The position numbers and the translations under genes were made by a program. A model generated the notes under the pieces. The model searched no databases. It had not been told where the DNA came from and was given only the letters and a program-made list of their open reading frames with translations. Shown here one piece after another: positions 21,333 to 32,892 of a DNA stretch of 64,000 bases; within the stretch, counting starts at the first letter, position 1, and every line of letters starts with the position of its first letter. Location: contig NC_134141.1 of assembly GCF_033958435.1 (NCBI RefSeq), positions 100,171,001 to 100,235,000 on the forward strand, given 5' to 3'. Origin of the DNA: Carettochelys insculpta. Its lineage: Eukaryota; Chordata; Testudines; Carettochelyidae.

Positions 21333-24300
21333 TGCACATATTTGTGGAGATACATCACTTGGGGTCTGATCCAGTCTATTGGAGGAACGGACATATCTTT
21401 CTACAAAGATTATGAAGTTTTTATAAAGCAGCCAATGTTGAAAACCAATATATTAGCGCTGTATAGCTTCTTACCCTTGGTCTAGCCTTCAGTAGTCCCA
21501 TGTCTTATGAACACCAGGGGTCGAGTGAACAAAATGGGAACAGAGGGAATTTTCATCGATGCACGTGTTCTATTGGGACCAAGTTAATGTTGTTGCTGTT
21601 GCCACTGGGTAACAGGTCATTTTTACTGACATTTTCAGTACATTTACTGAAGAAGTAGGATGGAACTCAGGTCCTTGAATCCAGGTCCAGAATACACCTC
21701 CCCAGTGCTTTCACATTTCTTTGGCACCTGTTTTCCATAGCAGGAAGACGTAATATAGTTGTATCAAACAGAATACTGAAATAATCAATTCTTTCAACAC
21801 TGTAGTTTCCTGCCTGAGGCAAAAAGATTCTCTTCATATTTCCCAAACTTTTACTGAAAAATTCAAGGAATTAATATTTTTGTTTCCCTAGGCCTCCATT
21901 TTTTATAATTCTGTAGAAGGTACAAATCAGCATACATAGTTTTGAAGGAGCATGTAGGGTCTTTGAATGACAAGACACATAAAAGGAAACCTGCAACTGA
22001 ACGGCATGCCCTTTATTCATAGCAAGTAATCAGCCCGGAGGGAATGCATCTTATGAAGCTCCATTTGTTGAACATTACTTTGTGAACCAGGTAGTCTGAT
22101 TCACTTTATTTCTTTAAATCCACCTTCTTAAGGAACATAACAGTTCAAATGACTCTTTCAGCAGAAAAGCTTAATAACTTAGGCTTTAAATTGCACCAGC
22201 AGATGCTCTTTCACAATCTGCTGTCAAACCCCACACCATCCTCCGTGCATATCACAGAGAATTAAAATCTGAAATATCGCATATGATTCACGGCCCAGTG
22301 AGAGGAAAGCAAAAAATCACTCAATAGATATATGCTGGGACTGCTACTATATTTCTATCCAAAAATTATGTGAGAGGGGGTATATTAGAACCTAATCCTA
22401 AAAATATGGTGAGAGAAATGAATGTAAAGAAATTTAACAAATAAGTGTTCTGTTTCATCACAAAATATAAAAAATGGATGCAAATTCCTCTCCCACTGAG
22501 GTCACTGGCCTTTGCATCATTTACATCAATGGGATGAGACTCAATCCTATGTCCCTTCTGGAGTACACTAGGTTTACTGTGTAATTCATGCATCTTTGAA
22601 AAGATGTGCTACTGTAACGAAATATAGTCATATTTGCATATATTGTATAGACATCATTGCAAGCAAGTCAGTCTCAGTCTTGCCCATCCCAGCAGTTCAA
22701 AAATTGTGCATCCAAAATTATTAAAATGGCCCCAAAGCTATGAGGCATTTTTTTGTTTTTGTTTGTTTGTTTGTTTTTAAGATTAAATAATGTTTTTTGT
22801 CTTTTATCAGCCTTTTGAAGCCATCTGTGATGAGGGGGTGTGACAACTGGTTTTTGTCAATCCCTGAGACTGACAGTGAATAAGGTCGTGTCATGTCCGT
22901 GTCCCTGGGTTGTTCAGAGAGAGCTGCTGTGGAGATCATGCTCCCATTGAGCTGTGCTTTGTACAAGAGACAGTTGCAAGGGTGTAACATAGGAGCTGGG
23001 TTTCAAATTTAGCTCAGGTGGATGCTACCAAAAATTCTTCAGATGAGAACTATTTTTTGTCCTTGCTGAGCTGGATGGGTTTCACTAGTAACTGTCAGGA
23101 AAAAGGCTTCACAGCTCTAACAATATCCTGAGGCAGCCTGTCCCCCTGAGGCACTAAGGGTACAGCTTTCTGGCTGACATATGGGTTCTGAAATATAAAT
23201 TTACCAGATAAATTTCTGACCTTTCTGGGGCGTATCTGGGCAGGCTTGCCCACTCTCTTGCCACCTAAGCAAAACCTCCCACAGATCACTATCAGTCAAG
23301 CATACCCTTGAGTCCACCGCACCATATTCTTAAAAGAGTGGTAAAAATGCAAAAGGAAAACAATTAGCACAGTATCCATACGCACTTACAACACAACGTA
23401 TTGCCATATACAATGATGCCCTTTAAATATATTAGCATGAGTGTGTATTTTTCATTCCTGCAAGGGTAATCAACATAGTTTTAACCTCCAGGCACATTAC
23501 ATAATCTATGCCACTCACTGCCACGATTTCATACCAAAGCTTTCACCGCTGATTTACATAATCTGCTCTCAGAGCTGGAAACCAAGAAATCTTGATGCTC
23601 TGTGTTCCACTACTGTCTTACAATCTGTGAAACCCAATAGCAAAGTTTGTTCTCTCCCTCCACTGGTTTCTTCTCATGAGCAGTCATGTTTCTTATCCTC
23701 TCCTCCAAGGCTCTGTACTTTTCTGTCCCTGCCTATATGTCTCCTCTCACTCTTTATCTCACTCTTCTAATGAAGGCCACAAATCTGTTTCCTTCCCCCA
23801 TTCTTCTCTCCAGGCCTTCCTCCAGGCTGCTTCACCTACCTGGAAATCCCTCCTAGAGCTGGTCAAGAAATTTGTGTTCTCATACCCACCTGAGAAAAAC
23901 AATGTATTTTTTCCTCATTTCCATTCACTTTTTCAGGTTTTAGCTGAAAAACCAAAACTCCACACTTTTTTCATCTAAAATCCAAACATTCAGCCGGCGC
24001 TAGCCACTGCTCCTTCTTCTCATTCAAATCCCAACTGAATACTAAGTGCTTTCGCAAGGCACACGAATGTTGCTGTCAGCGTGTGAGGACAGAGTGATGA
24101 AGGGGAGAAAAAATGCCAAGGAAAGCTAAGTTTAAAATCAAAAGGAAAAGAAATACTGTTACCTCTTTCACCTGAGTGGTGAATCAAATTGCAGGGCTGG
24201 TATGCTGGGATGGGAATTAGTGATCTGAGGCAGGCATTTTCTTAGTATAACCTTGCTTATTTACAAACATGTACACAAAGTCCAGTTTCTCTGACCATGG

Positions 24301-25054
24301 TAGAAACTAGCAAATGAAGGCAGCTTCCTTGCTTGCAAATCCCTAAGTCTGCCACTAGAGCAAGCTCTGTGCTCACGAATCTGTGTCACACTGCTTCTTC
24401 TCAGGCTCACACAACACCTTCTCCCAGAATTGTGCATCCAATACACACAGTGTCTGCAACCAATCAGTATGTTAGCCCCTGTCTTTGCAGTCACGGAAAC
24501 CACGGTGATCCTACCTGAGTCAGCTCAAGGCTGCTATGTGGCCTATTCTCTTCAACAGTCACCACTGCTATGGTAGTGAAAACAACCACAAAGTGGCCTG
24601 ACAGCCCTTGACCTTGGCACACCCATTGCTTGAAATGAAATGTGTGATTGTGCTTGCATGTAAAACTCACCAGCAGGCAGCCATTAACACCTTTCAGCAT
24701 AACATACTCTAATAAGGCAAAAGCATTCAGGATCATGTCTTACTAGCCTCAAACATTCTATCTTTAAAATCATTATCTGAAATATTGTCTGACCTCCTTT
24801 TCTGTATCACATTAGACGATAGGAATCTGGAGGCAGGAACCCTGGGCCTACTACTTTCAGTAACTCTGTTTTAAACTGGAGCACTTTATTCTTTTCCTGT
24901 GTATTTTTAAAGCATGCTTTTGATGTTCAATACAAAATAAAAAGCAGTAATACATGCATAATAATGGATACAACATAAAGTGAGTACAACAAGGTATAGG
25001 GCCAGCTTCTCAACTCACAGTAATGTAAATCCAGAACAACTTCAGCTGAAATCA
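21333..25054. other. Non-coding, nothing recognised
   Basis: A 3.7-kb AT-rich stretch. T-rich (GTTT)n-like tract near 22744-22778. Open frames up to 109 codons (23441-23770) have no recognisable domain. Confidence 0.5.
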
Positions 25055-25170
25055 GTCTCATGGGTAGCTCTGTTAGCCTGTAACTTTACAAATAACAAGC
25101 AGTCCTGTGGCACCTGAGAGACTAACAAATTTATTCGGTCAGTAGTTTTCTTGGGTAAAACCCACTCCGT
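25055..25170 (-). mobile_element. Penelope-like element tail, solo, reverse
   Basis: Plus strand 'gggtagctctgttagcctgt', 'aagcagtcctgtggcacctg', 'agagactaacaaatttattc' and 'gggtaaaacccactccgtc' is the reverse of the PLE tail. Confidence 0.8.
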
Positions 25171-25287
25171 CAGATCACCAAAATCAGTGAAATTAACACT
25201 AGAATAAAACTTGTTTAAGTGAACTGGAATCTGGCTGATACCATATCTGATGCATCATATCAATGCAATTTGGAATATACTGTATAG

Positions 25288-25418
25288 CAATAGTTCTTAA
25301 CTTTTTTCCATTTGTGAATTGCCAAAAAATTTCAAGTGGTGGTACAGAGTGCTTTGGATATCTTAGGCATTGTCTGCAGATTCCAAAGGATCTGAGGACC
25401 ACAGTTTGAAAAATTCTG
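25288..25418. mobile_element. 131-bp hAT-like MITE
   Basis: Left end CAATAGTTCTTAACTTTTTT and right end ACAGTTTGAAAAATTCTG are diverged hAT-type terminal repeats. The 8 bp before (CTGTATAG) and after (ATGTAGAG) agree at 6 of 8 positions, as an old hAT 8-bp target duplication would. Confidence 0.65.
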
Positions 25419-25495
25419 ATGTAGAGGTATGATCCTTTGCTCCTTGTACAACCTACATATCTCATTCGCTTTATTGGGAGATTTGGGCACACAAA

Positions 25496-26187
25496 AGCTG
25501 TGTCTACACGTGCATGCTACTTCGAAGTAGCAGCACTAACTTCGAAATAGCGCCCGTCGTGGCTACACGCGTCGGGCGCTATTTCGAAGTTAACTTCGAC
25601 GTTAGGCGGTGAGACGTCGAAGTCGCTAACCTCATGAGGGGATCGGAATAGCGCCCTACTTCGACGTTCAACGTCAAAGTAGGGAACGTGTAGACGATCC
25701 GCGTCCCGCAACGTCGAAATTGTGGGGTCCTCCATGGCAGCCATCAGCTGGGGGGTTGAGAGACGCTGTCTCTCCAGCCCGTGCGGGGCTCTATGGTCAC
25801 CGTGTGCAGCAGCCCTTAGCCCAGGGCTTCTGGCTGCTGCTGCTGCAGCGGGGGATTCATGCTGCATGCACAGGGTCTGCAACTCGTTGTCGGCTCTGTG
25901 GATCTTGTGGTGTTTAGTGCAAGTGTGTCTGGGAGGGGCCCTTTAAGGGAGCAGCTGGCTGTTGAGTCCGCCGTGTGGCCCTGTCTGCAGCTGTGCCTGG
26001 CACCCTTATTTCGATGTGTGCTACTGTGGCGTGTAGACGTTCCCTCGCTGCGCCTATTTCGATGTGGTGCTGCGCAATGTCGATGTTGAACATCGACGTT
26101 GCCAGCCCTGGAGGACGTGTAGACGTTATTCATGTCGCCACATCGAAATAGGCTACTTTGATGTAGGCTTCACGCGTAGATGTAGCC
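25496..26187 (-). mobile_element. 692-bp Harbinger-type MITE, copy B
   Basis: Inverted copy of the element at 3893-4574. It begins AGCTGTGTCTACACGTGCAT and ends with the complement of the GGCTAC terminus, flanked by AAA on both sides (25493-25495, 26188-26190). The 121-codon (25517-25882, reverse) and 105-codon (25816-26133, reverse) open frames lie at the same places as in copy A; the 121-codon products differ at about 15 positions. No transposase domain is present. Confidence 0.85.
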
Positions 26188-26190
26188 AAA

Positions 26191-27565
26191 GAATCCTAGC
26201 CAATGTGTTGCACATACACTACAGATTTCCCTAGAGGTATGTTGGCCAAACCCTGAAGCCTTTAGTTAGTTTTTACTGAGTGCACAGACAAAGCTACTGA
26301 AGTCAATGGAACTTTTTTCTAAATTAAAACTGAGTAATAGCCAATGGCCAAATGTATTCAAGAGGGCCGGGATGGGGTTATAGCACCTTCTTCTGAACCA
26401 TCAACGATTGGTCACAACCGGAGACAAGACATCCGACAAGGCAGACTGGTGTTCTGACACGGTAGAGAGAATTTTCTAATTAAGATGCCTTGCTAGTGAG
26501 TCTTGCTCCCAAGCTCAGATTGCCGGATTTAGGTCAGGAAGCAATCTTCCTGTAAGTCAGATTGTCAGGGAATTTTTCACCTTCCCTAGCAACACGGGAT
26601 GTAGTTCACTTTCAAGGATCATCTGCACAAATATCACCTATGCAGTCTCCTCCAGGATTAGTGGCACCTTGGTCTCTCCTTTTGTCTCTCACAGGCAACA
26701 CAACAGTTAGTCCCTGTGGCCTGAAACGCTAAGGTCTAATTAGAGCTTCTTAGAGAGGTATCTGTGTTCAATGTAATGGCCTGTGATCTACAGGAGAACA
26801 GACTATAGAGAACTTACCGCTACTTTCTGGATTTAAATTCTATGGACTTATCATATAATTAAGTTCCATACACTATTATTGGTGCTACCCCTTGCTGGAG
26901 CAATGTCAAAAAGGTAGGGCAAGCAGTCCCTACAATGACAAACAGAATTTCTAGATTATCTCCCTATCTGGAAACCAGTGAAACTAGGAAGCAACTGACA
27001 ATCTCCCACAAAAATGCATCTCACTTTCTTCTCCTTCCAGACTGTTCAATACACTGTTTTTTCAGATTCTCCTGCCTGAGCTATGAAGCCAGAATAAAGG
27101 AAAAGTAAAGCTCCTGGGCAGAGGGGGAACCCTCTGATGTACATGTATAATGAGCAATAGATCAGAAAATGTCTACCAGTATTGAGAAAAGCATTTGTCA
27201 CACCAAAACAAAGTCACTGAGGCTTGACCCAAGGCTCCAGTGAGTCAGATCTTGTTTTTCACCTCCCCTCTCTACAGAAGCTATAATGGTGCATTCATTG
27301 CAGATGCACAGTTCTAAATATTACTCCTCAATAAAGTGGAGTAATTTCAACAGTAGATTAAAGGGTAAAGGTATTTTTGGATTTAGCAACCTTGCTGTTC
27401 AAGTAGGATTTTTTTCTTCATATATAGGGATCAATCATTCCTGGTCCTGCTCAAATTGTGGCATGCTCTTTTGAGCTATGCTGGAGTCTGGAGACATCTT
27501 ACTCTAGTTTTTTATGACTACAAGTAATTGAAAAACCTTTCTGATTTGCCCTGATTCTTGTCTTT
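26191..27565. other. Non-coding, nothing recognised
   Basis: No repeat or gene recognised. Confidence 0.5.
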
Positions 27566-28479
27566 AAGAACATAAGAATGGCCATACTAAGTCATCAGTG
27601 ATCCAGCTGGTCCCTGATCCTATCTTCTTACAGTGGCATGCCAGATACTTCAGAGGAAATTAACAGAACAGAGAAATTGTCAAGGATCTGTCCCATGGAT
27701 GGTGGGTGACCCAATAGCTTGGGGAGGTAAGACCCCCAGCCATGCCCCTTTCACCCAAGGCCCCTGCACCACTGTGGTCACAACCCAAACCTCTCCCCCG
27801 CGCACACAGTGGAGCTTCTGGCTCCCAGAGCTCTTGGGAGCTGGAAGGTGACATGGCTGCAGCTGGCCCTGGAGCTCCAGGGAGCAGGTGAGTTGTATGG
27901 CTGCCTGGCCCCAGTGTGCCTCTACCACCCACAAGAGCAGGCTAGGGGAATGGAGCCTGGAGGTCTCTGCTAGAGCATGGGCAATGCCAAGTCAGGAAGT
28001 TTGGAAAGGGATTGCCTTGCCCCATTGACAATACCTTCCACCCATGATCTGTCCCATGTCAAGTTCAAGCTTTTGGGACAACCAAGGAACAATATTGCAT
28101 CCCTTACCATCTTGGCTAATAGCTATTGATGGGCCTATGCTCCCTGAGCTTCTCCAGTTCCTTTTGACCCCAGTTACACTTTTGGTGTTCTTAACAGCCC
28201 CGGCAATGCGTTCCACAGGCTGACTGTGGGTTGTCTGAAGAAATATTTCCTCTTGTTTATTTTAAACCAGCTGCCTATTCATGATATCTGGTTTGTGTGC
28301 TATCTGAAAGGGTAAATAAACCTTCTTTATTTACTTTCTCCACACCTTTCATAATTGTATAGATCTCATTCATCATTGCACCTCTGAGATATCTCTTTTC
28401 TAAATTGATCAGCCTGAGTCCTTTTAATCTCACCTCACACAGAAGCTGTTCCATGGCCCAATCATTTTTGTTGCCCTTC
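27566..28479 (-). mobile_element. LINE 3' end (CR1/L3-like), reverse, interrupted by an insertion
   Basis: Plus strand reads the reversed LINE tail: 'aagaacataagaatggccat' (3' terminus) and 'cttacagtggcatgccag', then after the insertion 'cttaccatcttggctaatag', 'ttccacaggctgactgtggg', 'tttactttctccacaccttt' and 'tctcttttctaaattgatc'. The reverse open piece at 28275-28481 contains LEKRYLRGAMMNEIY and KEGLFTLSDSTQTR, aligning with the LEKRRLRGD and LF-DRTR blocks at the C-terminus of CR1-like ORF2 (compare 32045-32689). The frame is broken and the 5' part is missing. The insertion occupies 27698-28045. Confidence 0.8.
27698..28045. mobile_element. 348-bp GC-rich insertion with 13-bp target duplication, unclassified
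   Basis: GATCTGTCCCATG occurs at 27685-27697 and again at 28046-28058. Joining the flanks restores a continuous LINE tail, so the intervening GC-rich sequence is a later insertion. A 13-bp duplication suits a LINE-mobilised retroelement better than a DNA transposon. No A-tail, tRNA boxes or coding domain could be seen. Confidence 0.65.
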
Positions 28480-28494
28480 AAATTCTTTCATTTT

Positions 28495-28560
28495 TTTCAT
28501 TACAAATGAGAGGCAGGGCTCGAACCTCCTGGCTCCCAACCAACTGCTCTAATTTGAGCA
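28495..28560 (-). mobile_element. tRNA-like SINE head, reverse
   Basis: On the reverse strand: 'gtgctcaaattagagcagtt' (A-box region) and 'ggttcgagccctgcctctc' (B box GGTTCGAGCCC). MIR-like arrangement; only the head is preserved. Confidence 0.5.
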
Positions 28561-30581
28561 CTTAATTTATAAACAAAAAACAATCTCACAGCTTCTCAGC
28601 CCCAGAGACAGATGGGACAATGTACTATGAGTGTCTGCTTCCCTACTTGCTATGCCCCTATACGAGGCATAGATTACTTGCTCCACTCTATCTCAGCCAC
28701 ACTAGTAGGTAAACTGGAAGGTGGAACCAAGCTGTCACAATTTCAGGATATCTACACCTGTAATTCTCCTCTACGGTTCCTCTAGGGCACCCACACTGGA
28801 CTCTTGGCTTCCTAGCCATCACCTCTCAAGTGGAGACATGGGTCTCCCTCCTGAATGGAGTTTTCTATGATTGCTACAGCAAGCCACATTACCTGAAAGG
28901 CCAGCATCTCCAGAGGTTATGTAAGAAGGATGTAATTGCCTGAGTTACTGGTTATCACATAAACATTTCTAAGCAAACACATTTATTCCTAAAGTGAAAG
29001 CATTACAGATAAAAACAATAAAAGAAAGCATACTAAGCAACCTACCAGATAGCACCCCAACTCCAGGATCTGACAGGGGACAGTCCTTCAATATCCAGAA
29101 CCAGAGCCTTTACTTCATCTGAGGCTGAGGCCTTTGGTGGCAGGCAATGAGGAAACATAGACCCTTTTCTCTGGGTGTAACTTGCTTGGGTAATTTGCTT
29201 TAATCTGCTCAGTTCAATCATTCACATGCCCTTCTCCAATGGACTATGACCCTTCCCAACTCCATTTTATTCAAATGGTGAATATATGAGACTGACTGTG
29301 CAGAGAAAAAGATTAAAATCTGGGACTGCTATTTAGTTAGAGTGAGCAGGCATAACCAATTTGTACAAAAGACAAAAGGGTATTTACGAGCATACATGAA
29401 AAATTAATCATGCAGGACCCCTGGGACACTAAAAAAAACTCCCAGGAAACTCACAGTTTAAAAAAGATAACAAAACAGTCAAATAAAATATTTTTCCAAA
29501 AATGAAACAAAAACTCTCCAGGGTGATCCAGAGACCATTCCTTCTTCTGACTCATTTCACTAATAGCTCTTGTAAAGAGGGTGTTTTTGTTATGATTCAG
29601 CATATGAAAGAAATGAAATGGAGTTCAGAGAGACATTTTCATTTTGAAAAATCAACAGTCATGAAAACTCATATGGCCCAGAATTTTTTATACACCTGAT
29701 GTTGCTCAATAATGAAAGAAGAATGCATAAAGTATAATTCAGAATAAAATTTTCCTTACCAATAAGACTGCATAAACTTGGGAATACAAGTGTTACATCC
29801 TGCAGTAGGAAGGTCTGATGGTCAGCTCAGGGTCTTACAGTTTCTGCCCATGTATTCATTGCAGAGGGGGGTCCAGCTGTAGCCTCAATCACCCCATCAT
29901 GCTCCAGTTGCACCTCCAGAGTCCAGTCACTATTAAGGAACAGAGGGAGTGGCAGCCTGGCCCACCCACTCCACCAAGTCCTAACACCAGGTCCTAGAGG
30001 TTTACTTAAGTGTCCATCCCATTTACTAAGCTATATTACTGGGTCACTTCCTTCTAGTATGGGTCATAGTCACTAGGCTTAGTCACTCCTCAGTCTTGAT
30101 CTCTTGGTGTCATGTTCAAGGGCTATTAATCTCTCCTTGGAGTACTGACTCTCAAAGAAATGGAGGAGGAGAATTCGTGCCCCTGCTGCCAGCACAGCTT
30201 TCAGAAAGCTATCTCTACTCCTGGCCCAGCATCAGCCTTGCTTCCTGACACCACATACCACTTGTTCCCCACTTGCTACCAGTGTCCTTTTAAACTGTTG
30301 TTCCACTAGGAACATGCCCTGCACTTGCTGAGTGGCAGGGCATCCCTAGCCCACTATTGTCCTTCCAGCTGTGGTTCAACATGGGGCCTGTAGACCCCAC
30401 CACATGCCCCTATTACAAATATTTATTGGTTGCACCTCTTCAGACCTGTTTAGAATATTTTATCCTTTCATTAGCCTATGTTGATAGTTTCATTCATTCC
30501 ATGTAGTTTAATAAAACTTTCACTTACTCTGTGCTTCTTCAAGCTGTAACTTTTTTCACATTAGTCGTTTACCATAACTTT
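28561..30581. other. Non-coding, nothing firmly recognised
   Basis: 29800-30420 is GC-richer than its flanks and may be an old repeat, but no boundaries or motifs are visible. Confidence 0.4.
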
Positions 30582-30584
30582 TTT

Positions 30585-30881
30585 GCCTACATCTATACTA
30601 CCACAAAAGGTTGACCCTCTCAGGGCCAATCTTCTGGGGTTCAATTTCATGTATCTAGTATGGACACACAAAATCATGCTGTCAGGTGTCACAGTTTACC
30701 CCTGTACTCCATGCAAGATGTGAGAAGTAAGGGAAGTCAAAGGGAGAAACTCTCCCGTCAACCTTCCTCTGTATAGACAGACAAGTTAGCCAAGCTCCGA
30801 TATGTCAATTTTAGCTAGGCCAGAGGTGTAGCTAAAATTGTATATCTGCATCAACTTTGTTAGTCTTGTCTAGACATAGCC
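30585..30881 (-). mobile_element. 297-bp Harbinger-type MITE
   Basis: Ends GCCTACATCTATACTACC and (reverse complement of right end) GGCTATGTCTAGACAAG, flanked by TTT on both sides (30582-30584, 30882-30884). Read in reverse it aligns through its length with the outer MITE at 3725-4705, including 'gaaattgacatatc' -type text. Confidence 0.75.
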
Positions 30882-31079
30882 TTTGTCTTCAAATTTAAAT
30901 TTTAAATGCTCATCTGGTTCTTTGGTATGGTTGGCAAATTCCAAAGTGCACATCACATCACGAAAAAGAAAACCAATTAAAAGATCTGCCTCAAACATTA
31001 TCATTTCCTTTTACACAGAAAATTAAGTATCACATTCACGAGCTAACCCTTCCCCTGGCTATAACCCTATAAGGGAAGT

Positions 31080-31290
31080 ACTGTCCAGTTGTTAGAGCAC
31101 TAATCCATGGTCTTTGGTAGACTGGGCTTGAATTCCCTGCTCTGCTACAGATCTACTACTGAAATCAGTGGGAAACAGGCACCTAAATACCTTTGAGGAT
31201 CTTGTTCTTAGCCTTTATGTCTCAATTCCCCATCTGAAAACAATCATAATTCCTGTCTCGCTGGGAAGTGGAGCATAAATAAAATGAAGA
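31080..31290 (+). mobile_element. MIR-like tRNA-derived SINE
   Basis: 'cagttgttagagcactaatc' (A-box region), 'gggcttgaattccctgctct' (B-box region), then 'ctaaatacctttgaggatct' and 'tctcaattccccatctgaaa', the usual order in MIR-related reptile SINEs. The block 'cctaaatacctttgagg' recurs near 59660. Confidence 0.6.
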
Positions 31291-31805
31291 TTCTGAAAAA
31301 CTCAAACAATCCAATAATGAGGGCCATCTAACTACCATAGCTGGATAAATCAGTTATCACATTACCCCCTACTTCAGACCCTTGAAAATCTTATTCTGTC
31401 AGTCCATAAGCACCATCTCACCGCCCTTGTGTATCTCACAAGACCATAGCGGTGGCATGATCACAGGTAGAGAGGTGATTTCTCAAAAAGCCAGTTGACA
31501 GACAAGTTGCTGCTTAAATTTAAACCAAGCTCTTGCATTCCATTTGTAAATGTGTTGTCAGCCAGTGACAGGCTCAGGAGCTCTGCTTGATGCACTGTTT
31601 AATAGGTCAAAGTTGAGTAGACAAATGGGAACCAGCATATTTTGAAGTCCAAGAACAGCACCTTTTGTTCATGCTGGTACTACATGTGCCATTCTTTTTT
31701 CAGTTTACAGATTCCATATAACTGTAATAAACTGACTAGTTGTACCTTTGTCTGCTGCTGGATGGAAGAAACGTTGAATACAACTGCGTGCAATAAGCCC
31801 AATGT

Positions 31806-31833
31806 TAACATTCAATGGCAACATTGAATGTTA
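31806..31833. repeat. Perfect 12-bp inverted repeat with 4-nt loop
   Basis: TAACATTCAATG at 31806-31817, loop GCAA, and its exact complement at 31822-31833. Confidence 0.95.
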
Positions 31834-31837
31834 GCAA

Positions 31838-31907
31838 TATTATAGTATAAAAAGTATTAAAGTAAAGTAAAGTAGTAAAGTATTATAGTATAAAAAGTAT
31901 TAAAGTA
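31838..31907. repeat. Two copies of a 27-bp AT-rich direct repeat at the CR1 5' junction
   Basis: The 27-bp unit starting TATTATAGTATAAAAAG occurs at 31838-31864 and 31881-31907, separated by 16 bp of AGTAA-like units. The second copy directly abuts the truncated CR1. Confidence 0.9.
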
Positions 31908-31909
31908 TA

Positions 31910-32892
31910 ACTAGTGGGGTTCCGCAGGGGTCTGTTTTAGGACCGGTTCTGTTCAATATCTTCATTAATGATTTAGATATTGACATAGAAAGTACACTTA
32001 TTAAGTTTGCAGATGATATCAAGCTGGGAGGAGTTGCAACTTCTTTGGAGGATAGGGTCATAATTCAAAAGGAGCTGGATAAACTGGAGAAATGGGCTGA
32101 GGTAAACAGGATGAAGTTTAATAAGGACAAATGCAAAGTGCTCCACTTAGGAAGGAACAATCAGTGTCACACATACAGAATGGGAAAGGACTGCCTAGGA
32201 ATGAGTACACCAGAAAGGAATCTAGGGGTTATAGTGGACCACAAGCTAAATATGAGTCAACAGTGTGATGCTGTTGCAAAAAAAGCAAACATGATTCTAG
32301 GATGCATTAACAGGTGTGTTGTGAACAAGACACGAGAAGTCATTCTCCCACTCTACTCTGCGCTGGTTAGGCCTCAGCGGGAGTATTGTGTCCAGTTCTG
32401 GGCACCGCAGTTCAGGAAGGATGTAGAGAAATTGGAGAGGGTCCAGAGGAGAGCAACGAGAATGATCAAAGGTCTAGAGAACATGACCTATGAAGAAAGG
32501 CTGAAAGAATTGGGCTTGTTTAGTTTGGAAAAGAGAAGATTGAGGGGGGACATGATAGCAGTTTTCAGGTATCTAAAATGGTGCCATAAGGCAGAGGGAG
32601 GGAACTTGTTCTTCCTTGCCTCTGAGGATAGAACAAGAGGCAATGGACTTAAATTGCAGCAGGGGAGGTTCAGGTTGGACATTAGGTAAAAGTTCCTGTC
32701 AGGGTGATCAAACACTGGAACGAATTGCCAAGGGAGGTGGTAGAATCTCCATCACTGGAGATATTTAAGAAGAGGTTAGATAGATGGCTTTCAGGGATGG
32801 TCTAGAAAGTGCTTGGTCCTGCCCTGAGGGCGGGGGGCTGGACTCGATGGCCTCTCGAGGTCCCTTCCAGTCCTACTCTTCTATGATTCTAT
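31910..32892 (+). pseudogene. CR1 LINE, 5'-truncated, with long open RT C-terminal frame
   Basis: Forward CR1 copy. One frame is open from 31913 to the TAA at 32687 (258 codons), with the RT motif GVPQGSVLGPVLFNIF, the catalytic FADD block (codons 32006-32017) and the C-terminal block ERLKELGLFSLEKRRLRGD. The TAA arises in the R-K context, and a short deletion after it shifts the frame; the shifted frame continues through H-W-N-ELPREVVESPSLE to a stop at 32803-32805. The short 3' UTR ends in 'tccctt..gtcctac' and CTATGATTCTAT, the 8-bp repeat-like CR1 terminus. The endonuclease and most of the RT are missing, so it cannot move. It is the least decayed LINE in the window. Confidence 0.92.
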
